A DNA stretch of 7,097 bases, taken from JASFTV01 sp050050615. Its GTDB lineage: Bacteria; Desulfobacterota; DSM-4660; Desulfatiglandales; HGW-15. The stretch is from NCBI GenBank assembly GCA_050050615.1, contig JASFTV010000169.1:1-7097 (forward strand), read 5' to 3'. Within the stretch, counting starts at the first letter, position 1. Each line of letters starts with the position of its first letter. A program made the position numbers and the translations under genes. The notes beneath the pieces are model-generated. The model saw only the letters and a list, made by a program, of their open reading frames with translations. It was not told the origin of the DNA and ran no database searches. This document shows positions 1 through 4,804 of the stretch, piece by piece.

Positions 1-31
1 GAAACCTGCACACCGTCTGTCAAGAACTTTG

Positions 32-53
32 TTCCTTTTCCTTTTCCTTTTCC
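32..53. repeat. Short tandem repeat, period 6 (TTCCTT)
   Basis: TTCCTT occurs three times in tandem followed by TTCC. The polypyrimidine character continues to about position 66 (TCTCCCCTTCCTC). The opposite strand is all purine over the same span. Such tracts can vary in length by slippage and can form triplex DNA, but nothing here shows a function. Confidence 0.8.
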
Positions 54-139
54 TCTCCCCTTCCTCAAGAAGCAGCACGCCCCCATCCGGAAAGCACGAT
101 CCTAATCTTTAGAAAATGCTTATGGAATTTTATGTCCCT

Positions 140-168
140 TTGCAATCTCACAAAGAACTGACTATAGT
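140..168 (+). promoter_or_regulatory. Candidate sigma70 promoter for the kinase
   Basis: A -35-like TTGCAA (140-145, 4 of 6 matches to TTGACA) and a -10-like TATAGT (163-168, 5 of 6 matches to TATAAT) are separated by 17 bp, the optimal spacing. Transcription would start near 175. It is the best-scoring pair I found by eye in the 484 nt before the kinase. Matches of this quality also arise by chance in AT-rich DNA, so this is a candidate only. Confidence 0.4.
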
Positions 169-187
169 GCTTTAACAAGTTTGTTAT

Positions 188-214
188 TGCGCAGCCTGCC
201 ACTTCTCCTGCGCA
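188..214. promoter_or_regulatory. Paired TGCGCA palindromes / 7-bp inverted repeat
   Basis: TGCGCAG (188-194) and CTGCGCA (208-214) form a perfect 7-bp inverted repeat with a 13-nt spacer. Each arm also contains the self-palindrome TGCGCA, and the two copies start 21 bp apart, which is two helical turns. They lie just downstream of the candidate promoter. This geometry fits either a two-site operator for a dimeric repressor or a small RNA hairpin in the leader. The choice between these is inference. Confidence 0.4.
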
Positions 215-243
215 TCCCTAACAGCAGCTGAGAGAGCAAACAA

Positions 244-307
244 TCCGGGCAGATAGAACCAGACCTTGTTTGCACTTCAAAGGGTTAATTCAAGGAAGGC
301 CATGCCC
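244..307. repeat. 64-nt direct repeat, copy 1 (kinase upstream)
   Basis: This block aligns without gaps to 2368-2431, with 51 of 64 positions identical by hand alignment. The most conserved part is TTTGCACTTCAA (269-280) followed one base later by GGGTTAATT (282-290). Both copies end in CATGCCC. A second matching block of 18 nt with one mismatch (GGGCTTCTAGG...CCAGT) lies 39 nt further on here (347-364) and 205 nt further on in the other copy (2637-2654). Each copy precedes a plus-strand gene, so a shared regulatory element or a duplicated promoter region is plausible. An old mobile-element remnant is the alternative. Confidence 0.7.
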
Positions 308-484
308 AATGGCGACTTACATGATTCTGATCCGGCACATGGGGCGGGGCTTCTAGGATCCAGTGAATAGGGGAAAATTGTAGGCAGAGATCACATGGGT
401 CAAGTGATTGTTTCTGCGGAAGATCTCCGTATCATTTGCGGCAATCCCTTCTAACGTGAACCAGGAAAGGAGAAGGTTGCAGGC

Positions 485-1834
485 ATGACCATATTAGGTG
501 TGGACATAGGAACAACGGGTATGAAAATGGGCATTTTCCGAGTAGGGGAAGGCGTCTTGACCCTAATCGGAAGCTTTTCAAAGGCTTATGAAATCCATAC
601 GTACAATGATGGATTGTACAGCGATATCGATCCAAAGAAATGGCAGGAAGCCTTTGTCGCAGGTTGCCGGGAATTGCATGATCTCATGGGAGATGTGGAG
701 GTAATCTCCATTTCGGGGACGACTCCCGGTTTGACAGCGATGGACCGTGACGGCAACGCGCTCTATCCAGCCATCCTGATGTTGGACCAGCGTTCCCGTC
801 AGCAGGCCCAGCATATTATTAGCACTGTGGGCATGAAGAGGTTGATGGATGTGACCGGCAACTTGCCGGTTGCCGGTGGCTGCTCCCTTTCGAGCATCCT
901 CTGGATCAGGGATACCCATCCCGACATATTCGAGAAAACGTATGTTTTCGGCCACTCCAACACTTTTGTAGCCAGATGGCTGACAGGAAAATCCGCCATC
1001 GATCCCTCTTCTGCATCGCTTACGGCTCTTTATAACACAGCAAAAAACGACCTCAAGTGGAATAAAGAGATCGCTGAGGCCTTTGGCCTCTCACTGGATC
1101 GTCTGCCAAAGGCCATCCGCTCCCACGAGAGCACCGGCCGTCTCACACCTCAGCTCGCGGCAGAGCTTGGTCTTAGAAAGGAACCCGCTGTCGTTATAGG
1201 GGGGAACGATGCTGTGCTGGCAGCTTATTCTGTGGGCATTCATGACCCAGGCGATATTATTAACGTCAATGGTACGTGTGAGATTACGCTCGTATGCCTT
1301 CCGAAATGCATTCCTTCCAAAAACTACAATGTCCGGACGCACGTTCTCTCCGGCCGTTGGCTCACACTTTATGTTATGAATGCAGGCGGGACCGCGCTGG
1401 AGTGGTTTAGAAATGCCTTCTGTTGTGAGATCATTGCAGATGAATTTTATACCGATTTTCTCCCGAATGCGATTGACACATGGCTTGACCGCGAAAGCGG
1501 GGTTACGTATATTCCTTACCTCCTGGGTTCCCGGTACTCCCTGGAACCGCTGAAAGCAGCGTTTCTAGGATTGACCGCAGAAACTACCCGTGAAGAACTT
1601 TTAGCGGCCCTGGTCAAAGGGCTCTCTCAATATCAGCGAGAACACATAAAGGAGATAAGCATCGAGGTGCCCTTGAAAAAGGTGATCCACATCACCGGCG
1701 GTGCGGTCAGCCCTGCCATCATCCGCAGCAAAAAAAAGTGGATGAGAAACTGTGAGTACATCCATGAGCAAGAGTCATCCATGAAAGGCGCAGCCCTGCT
1801 CGGCATGAAGTTTCTTGAACAGGCGGTTGCTTAA
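485..1834 (+). CDS. FGGY-family carbohydrate kinase
   Basis: This is a cytoplasmic ATP-dependent sugar or polyol kinase of the xylulokinase/gluconokinase/glycerol kinase family, 449 aa and slightly short for the family (about 480-520). The N-terminal ASKHA phosphate motif DIGTTGMK is at residues 7-14. Residues 97-106 contain LMLDQRS, the usual substrate-side segment. GGND (239-242) places the likely catalytic base at Asp242. It is followed by a phosphate-2-like segment containing NVNGTCE, and the adenosine motif ITGGAVSP begins at residue 403 (Gly405-Gly406). Near the C-terminus, ESSMKGAALLG matches the family's closing helix. The ATG start is supported by AAGGAG/AGAAGG between 467 and 476. 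It stands alone, with a convergent gene downstream. The substrate cannot be assigned: FGGY members phosphorylate many pentuloses, hexonates and polyols, and no isomerase or transporter is adjacent to guide the choice. Confidence 0.9.
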   Translation: MTILGVDIGTTGMKMGIFRVGEGVLTLIGSFSKAYEIHTYNDGLYSDIDPKKWQEAFVAGCRELHDLMGDVEVISISGTTPGLTAMDRDGNALYPAILMLDQRSRQQAQHIISTVGMKRLMDVTGNLPVAGGCSLSSILWIRDTHPDIFEKTYVFGHSNTFVARWLTGKSAIDPSSASLTALYNTAKNDLKWNKEIAEAFGLSLDRLPKAIRSHESTGRLTPQLAAELGLRKEPAVVIGGNDAVLAAYSVGIHDPGDIINVNGTCEITLVCLPKCIPSKNYNVRTHVLSGRWLTLYVMNAGGTALEWFRNAFCCEIIADEFYTDFLPNAIDTWLDRESGVTYIPYLLGSRYSLEPLKAAFLGLTAETTREELLAALVKGLSQYQREHIKEISIEVPLKKVIHITGGAVSPAIIRSKKKWMRNCEYIHEQESSMKGAALLGMKFLEQAVA

Positions 1835-1917
1835 CGAGGCGTACTTTTCTCGACTGTGCCTGACGGGAGGTAGTGCACAGAATGGAACCTTGAAAATGAG
1901 TGGTTCTCAAGATGATG

Positions 1918-1936
1918 ATCCCTGCAATGCTGGGAT
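1918..1936. terminator. Hairpin between convergent genes, weak terminator candidate
   Basis: ATCCC and GGGAT form a 5-bp stem that continues, after one T-T mismatch, with three inner pairs (GCA/TGC). It sits between the 3' ends of the convergent kinase and the minus-strand gene and touches the latter's stop codon. No T-tract follows on either strand, so classic intrinsic termination is doubtful. It may act as an mRNA 3' end or have no role. Confidence 0.3.
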
Positions 1937-2247
1937 TAAGAGTGCTCCTGCTTTAGTTTATCTGCAATGGATGCGAAGTCGTAAGATGGGTACACCTCGT
2001 AACGGAATGCCCCCCACGCCTTCTTTTCCATAAAGAGGTTCAGGTTACGCAGTGCCTTAGGTTTTACGCGCAACTGGATAATGAAGCCCAAGGACATGGC
2101 CACCACCCAAGATACCACTTCGGTCCCCTCAGGAGGAAAATCGCGATAGAACCCGGTCTTTTTAACATGGGCCATGATTTCATCCAATGTTTTCGACTGG
2201 TCATGACGCAGGATTACTGTCACAAGTATTCGCTGATCTGATACCAT
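1936..2247 (-). CDS. Small conserved protein of unknown function (103 aa)
   Basis: A 103-aa soluble protein with no signal peptide or clear membrane segment. The start is well supported: on the minus strand a strong AGGAGGT lies 6 nt before the ATG. The N-terminal half reads like beta-alpha (VTVILRHDQS, then a helix LDEIMAHVKKTG), then FPPEGTEVVSW, a hydrophobic strand, and a C-terminal part with the WGAFR..VYPSYDF segment. This alternation suggests a small ferredoxin-like or dimeric alpha-beta barrel domain, as in muconolactone-isomerase-like proteins, but that is inference. The pattern (HDQSKTLDEI, FPPEG-EVVSW, WGAFR) resembles uncharacterised proteins I recall from proteobacterial genomes, for which I know no function. 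It is divergent from the M24 cluster and convergent with the kinase, and it appears monocistronic. Its role in the pathway is unknown. Confidence 0.8.
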   Translation of the reverse strand: MVSDQRILVTVILRHDQSKTLDEIMAHVKKTGFYRDFPPEGTEVVSWVVAMSLGFIIQLRVKPKALRNLNLFMEKKAWGAFRYEVYPSYDFASIADKLKQEHS

Positions 2248-2367
2248 AGAAATACCTCCTCACCTGACTAATGAGCGGACTCAGTCTCTTTGATCGTTAC
2301 TGTTACCCCTTTCCCAAACGCGCAACGGCATAGGTTAGAAAAGCCAGCCCTCAGTGATTGTAAAAAG

Positions 2368-2431
2368 TCCGGGCACATAGGACCCAGCTTTCTTTGCACT
2401 TCAACGGGTTAATTTGGGGGAGGGCATGCCC
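2368..2431. repeat. 64-nt direct repeat, copy 2 (M24 cluster upstream)
   Basis: Ungapped partner of 244-307 (51 of 64 identical). The TTTGCACTTCAA block is at 2393-2404 and GGGTTAATT at 2406-2414. Compared with copy 1, this copy is separated from its second block (2637-2654) by a much longer GC-rich stretch containing the G-quadruplex motif and the hairpins. This looks like an insertion into an originally compact element, or a deletion from copy 1. Confidence 0.7.
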
Positions 2432-2497
2432 TTTTTGAAAGGCCATATCTCAAAGAGAAATCCCACCGGACAATGCTGCGAACCACATATTTGGGGT

Positions 2498-2516
2498 CCC
2501 TCCCCACCCCCTCCCC
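2498..2516 (-). other. G-quadruplex motif on the minus strand
   Basis: The plus strand reads CCC-T-CCCC-A-CCCCC-T-CCCC. The minus strand is therefore four G-runs of 4, 5, 4 and 3 separated by single-base loops (A, T, A). This fits the strict G3+N1-7 quadruplex pattern with the shortest possible loops, the type known to be very stable in vitro. The plus strand could form an i-motif. It lies between the divergent minus-strand gene and the M24 cluster. A regulatory role is not shown. Confidence 0.65.
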
Positions 2517-2572
2517 GCCAGTGCCAGGCCTGTCCGCCGCAATGCTATGAATGGCGGGCATTGGCAGGCGGG
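2514..2572. repeat. Nested GC-rich hairpin
   Basis: Three stacked inverted repeats share one axis: CCCGCC (2514-2519) with GGCGGG (2567-2572), TGCCA (2522-2526) with TGGCA (2562-2566), and CCGCC (2534-2538) with GGCGG (2553-2557). The outer two are separated only by a 2-nt bulge on the left arm, so they give an 11-bp interrupted stem. The arrangement resembles dispersed palindromic intergenic repeats (REP-like units with CCGCC/GGCGG arms) in many bacteria. Only one copy is visible here, so membership of a repeat family is inference. Confidence 0.6.
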
Positions 2573-2584
2573 TAGGCTCTACCC

Positions 2585-2611
2585 TCCGGCCTGTAAGCCC
2601 TACGCGCCGGA
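2585..2611. repeat. Second GC-rich hairpin
   Basis: TCCGGC (2585-2590) and GCCGGA (2606-2611) make a perfect 6-bp stem with a 15-nt loop. An alternative overlapping stem pairs GTAGG (2572-2576) with CCTAC (2599-2603), so the two could be mutually exclusive. No T-tract follows. It lies in the same extra stretch that separates the two blocks of repeat copy 2. Confidence 0.45.
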
Positions 2612-2636
2612 AACGGAGCCAGAGGCCCCAAGGACC

Positions 2637-2654
2637 GGGCTTCTAGGGTCCAGT
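2637..2654. repeat. Second repeat block, copy 2 (partner at 347-364)
   Basis: GGGCTTCTAGG followed by GTCCAGT here matches 347-364, where the corresponding bases are ATCCAGT: 17 of 18 identical. It also loosely resembles the start of the 64-nt repeat (GGGC-N3-TAGG-N2-CCAG at 2371-2387). Each upstream region therefore carries two related boxes, 100 bp apart before the kinase and 266 bp apart before the M24 gene. Confidence 0.6.
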
Positions 2655-2898
2655 AAACTCAAAATTTGAAGAGCCGGATTTGAGTCCATTTATCCTATTG
2701 TAAGATGGCTTTGTCAAACGAAATGCCATGCCACCTGCTGTGACCTTTCATCTCAGGCCTCTGATTCCCGCTCCAAGGTCCAGCGCTATACCAGAAATCA
2801 ATGTTTGGGACAGAATACAATATGGACATTGCAAAGACACATGGCATGTGCTAACTCTGTGCATGAAGTCAATAAATTCTCCCCTTCCAATCGACTTG

Positions 2899-2923
2899 AA
2901 ATTGGTAAACAGAACACCAATTT
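2899..2923. promoter_or_regulatory. Putative operator: perfect 8-bp inverted repeat
   Basis: AAATTGGT (2899-2906) and ACCAATTT (2916-2923) are perfect reverse complements separated by 9 nt. The site overlaps the -35 element and spacer of the candidate promoter at 2906-2934 and is about 90 bp before the M24 start. That position suits repression by a dimeric regulator blocking RNA polymerase. No regulator gene is in the window. The arms contain TTGGT/ACCAA, which does not identify a regulator family. Confidence 0.55.
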
Positions 2924-2934
2924 GGAAGTATACT
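2906..2934 (+). promoter_or_regulatory. Candidate sigma70 promoter for the M24 cluster
   Basis: TAAACA (2906-2911, 4 of 6 matches to TTGACA) and TATACT (2929-2934, 5 of 6 matches to TATAAT) are 17 bp apart. A start near 2941 would give a leader of about 70 nt before the ATG at 3013. The overlap with a perfect inverted repeat strengthens the case. It also argues against translation from the upstream ATG at 2728. Confidence 0.5.
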
Positions 2935-3012
2935 TTTTCTTTTCACAACGAATATTCGGAGATACCATCGGCCTGGCCGATCATTTTTAGGACAATCTTA
3001 AAGGAGAATACC

Positions 3013-4281
3013 ATGGAATACAAACTGGATACCGAGTTTACCGGCAAGCCACATGAGTGGGATCCGCGTCGGCTTTACAGCCAGACTGGTGCGGACTGGC
3101 AGTATCGCGTCGATTTTGAGAGGCTGCGCAAAGACCGTCTCCAGCGAGCCCGTGAGCAAATGGATGCCCATGACCTGGGTGCATTGGTTCTTTTTGCCGG
3201 CGCCAACATCCGTTACGTCGCCGGCTCCTATCAAGGCAACTGGAAATACAATATTAATATACGCTATGCCGTGCTGCCCAATGGGGGGGACCCGGTCCTT
3301 TTCGAGACGGCCGGCTCGGACTTGCACTGTGCAAAAATGGATATGCCCTGGATGGAAGGTCGTATCCGGCCTGCCATGACGTGGCAGTGGGCGGAGGGTG
3401 CAGTGCCCCACATGGCAGGCAAAATGGTGGATAGCGTTATTGAGGTCTTGGAGGATCACGGCGTGAGAAACGAACGGATCGGCATTGACAACTTGGATAT
3501 GCCGTCTCTCAACGCCTTTCAGGAACGTAAAATCAAGATTGTGAACGGTTGGCCAGCCATGTCGGGTGCCCGTGTAATCAAGACCCGCGATGAGATTGAA
3601 CTGCTAAAACAGGCTTCTTCCATCGGTGATGCAGCAATGTGGAAAATCAAGTACGAGTGGTTGAAACCAGGGGTGCGGGAGCGTGAGATCGAGGCCAAGG
3701 TCCACGAGTTTATGTTGAACCAGGGTTGCGAAATCATCTATGACATCATCGTTGCCTCTGGCGGCAATACCAGTCCCTACCGCCGTTGGGCCACGGATAA
3801 AATGATCCGACAAGGGGACCTGATCATTGTGGACATCAATGCTGTCGGGCCTTCCGGCTACTTTGTCGATTTCGTTCGGTGCTTTAAGTGTGCCAGCAAA
3901 ATGACCCAACAGGAAATTGACCTCTATCGGGAGGTCTACGATTCCATGTACGCGGGCATCGAGCAATTGCGACCCGGAAACACCAGTGCTGACGTGGCAG
4001 CCGCCTTCCCAGAATATGACGACGATAAGTACGGGACGGTCACCCTCCAGCAGTTTGCTCACAGCATCGGCATTACGCTTTATGAAGGGATGTGGATTTC
4101 GAGGGCCTACTCACTCGACTATCCTGCTGAAATCAAGGAGAACATGTACTTTGCAGCAGAGACCTTTGCCGGGCATCCCGGGCTCCCACAGACATGTCGG
4201 CTGGAGGAAGATGTTTTGGTTACGGCAGAAGGGCCCGTAGTTTTTACGATGATGGAACACATGGAAGAGGCGATGCGCTAG
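3013..4281 (+). CDS. DddP-like M24-family (creatinase/peptidase fold) enzyme
   Basis: A 422-aa cytoplasmic protein with an N-terminal creatinase-like domain (about residues 40-170) and a C-terminal pita-bread domain (about 180-415). AAGGAG at 3001-3006 sets the start at 3013. An in-frame ATG at 2728 would add 95 unrelated residues. The five metal ligands of the fold are present: Asp274, Asp286, His350, Glu383 and Glu399. The two Asp are 12 residues apart, as I recall for the DMSP lyase DddP (D295/D307), instead of the 11 usual in M24 peptidases. The D274-H350 distance (76) also matches DddP. The two peptidase histidines are replaced, by Arg257 (or a neighbour) in the SGGNTSPYRR segment and by Tyr357 in HSIGITLYE. 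DddP's extra Asp297 corresponds to Asn276. A metal-dependent lyase or C-N hydrolase on a small molecule is more likely than a proline peptidase. It heads the four-gene cluster. Calling it a true DMSP lyase would go beyond the evidence. Confidence 0.85.
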   Translation: MEYKLDTEFTGKPHEWDPRRLYSQTGADWQYRVDFERLRKDRLQRAREQMDAHDLGALVLFAGANIRYVAGSYQGNWKYNINIRYAVLPNGGDPVLFETAGSDLHCAKMDMPWMEGRIRPAMTWQWAEGAVPHMAGKMVDSVIEVLEDHGVRNERIGIDNLDMPSLNAFQERKIKIVNGWPAMSGARVIKTRDEIELLKQASSIGDAAMWKIKYEWLKPGVREREIEAKVHEFMLNQGCEIIYDIIVASGGNTSPYRRWATDKMIRQGDLIIVDINAVGPSGYFVDFVRCFKCASKMTQQEIDLYREVYDSMYAGIEQLRPGNTSADVAAAFPEYDDDKYGTVTLQQFAHSIGITLYEGMWISRAYSLDYPAEIKENMYFAAETFAGHPGLPQTCRLEEDVLVTAEGPVVFTMMEHMEEAMR

Positions 4282-4290
4282 AGGAGAATC

Positions 4291-4731
4291 ATGAGCCGTA
4301 GAAAATTCAAATTTATCAAGAAACCTTCTTGGTTTGGAGACGAAGGCCCCATTTATGAAAACGCCGATATGAATGAGACCTTACGCGTGCTCTTTGATCA
4401 GAAAACAAATGATGTCAAGCAAATGAGTGTATGGGAAACCACTTTCCCTCCCGGGGTTGGAATCCCCCTTCATAAACATCCCTATCCCGTAGAGGAATTG
4501 CTCTATATATTAAGAGGAACCGGGATAGAAACCGTAGGGGACGAGCAAAGGGAAGTCGGACCGGGCAGTGCTGTTTTCATTCCCCCGGAGGTGGAGCATA
4601 ATATTGTTAACACGGGTGACGAAATGCTCATGCTGTTGGTTGTTGTCTCTCCTCCTGGAGTCGTAGAAAAAGAGCTTTACCAAAATAGGCTGAAAAAGGT
4701 CACTCAAGTCTGGAAGAAGGAATATTTATAG
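4291..4731 (+). CDS. Small single-domain cupin
   Basis: A 146-aa cupin. Motif 1 has His61, His63 and Glu68 or Glu69, with Gly76 following (HKHPYPVEELLYILRG). Motif 2 runs GPGSAVFIPPEVEHNIVN with His103 and Asn107. The three His and one Glu are the usual metal ligands, so a mononuclear Fe, Mn, Zn or Ni site is likely. GAGGAG at 4281-4286 and a gap of only 9 nt after the M24 stop indicate one transcript and probably coupled translation. Cupins of this size include isomerases, decarboxylases, dioxygenases, the DMSP lyase DddW and non-catalytic sugar sensors. Sequence alone does not decide among them. The last 25 or so residues (LYQNRLKKVTQVWKKEYL) form a basic amphipathic tail. Confidence 0.88.
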   Translation: MSRRKFKFIKKPSWFGDEGPIYENADMNETLRVLFDQKTNDVKQMSVWETTFPPGVGIPLHKHPYPVEELLYILRGTGIETVGDEQREVGPGSAVFIPPEVEHNIVNTGDEMLMLLVVVSPPGVVEKELYQNRLKKVTQVWKKEYL

Positions 4732-4804
4732 GGTCTGTCGATCGCTTATTTCCGGTTATCGTCAGTTGATCCCGCGCCAAGGGGCTTAAAGGGAGGGAGC
4801 AAGA

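Larger units (their letters stand above)
1..484. other. Non-coding leader region upstream of the FGGY kinase
   Basis: I see no convincing gene in this stretch. It holds, in order, a pyrimidine hexamer repeat, a sigma70-like promoter, a paired TGCGCA palindrome, the first copy of a 64-nt repeat also found before the M24 gene, a short second block of the same repeat (347-364), a weak inverted repeat ATCAC-N9-GTGAT (390-408), and the ribosome binding site of the kinase. If the promoter at 140-168 is the right one, the kinase mRNA has a leader of about 310 nt, long enough for post-transcriptional control. The left edge is open in frame 1 to a stop at 103-105, but the encoded peptide is a Pro-Phe repeat made by the hexamer tract, so I do not call it a gene. 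Confidence 0.7.
2248..3012. other. Structured 765-nt intergenic region before the M24 cluster
   Basis: This gap separates the divergent minus-strand gene from the M24 cluster. It contains the second copy of the 64-nt repeat, a C-rich G-quadruplex motif, two GC-rich hairpins, the second short repeat block, and an inverted repeat with a promoter-like sequence. An open frame continues upstream of the M24 gene to an ATG at 2728. Those extra 95 codons have no ribosome binding site that I can see, look unlike any M24 N-terminus, and cover the putative promoter and operator. I therefore treat them as non-coding. I found no convincing promoter for the minus-strand gene. Confidence 0.65.

Noticed and set aside
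1..105. Open frame from the left edge to a TAA at 103-105 that could be the C-terminus of an upstream gene
   Set aside because: The peptide is largely a Pro-Phe repeat produced by the hexamer tract, followed by a short basic tail. Nothing resembles a known domain, and 34 open codons is within chance expectation.
244..307. Sigma54 promoter in the conserved repeat, because of the TTTGCA element
   Set aside because: A TTGCA-like -12 element is present in both copies, but neither has the required GG at the -24 position.
1854..1880. CTGTGC/GCACAG inverted repeat after the kinase as a terminator
   Set aside because: It has only 6 bp with a 15-nt loop and no T-tract on the plus strand.
1815..2033. 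72-codon plus-strand frame overlapping the kinase end
   Set aside because: It overlaps the kinase stop and runs antisense through the well-supported minus-strand gene at 1936-2247. It has no ribosome binding site or recognisable motif.
2278..2286. GACTCAGTC palindrome upstream of the minus-strand gene as an operator
   Set aside because: It is too short (4-bp arms) and unsupported by an adjacent promoter.
244..2654. CRISPR array or transposon ends formed by the repeated blocks
   Set aside because: There are only two copies 2.1 kb apart in direct orientation, with no regular spacers, no terminal inverted repeats and no transposase gene between them.
4291..4731. Naming the cupin DddW because a DddP-like gene is adjacent and the HxHx4E motif is shared
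   Set aside because: The motif is common to many cupins, and nothing else visible is specific to DMSP lyases.
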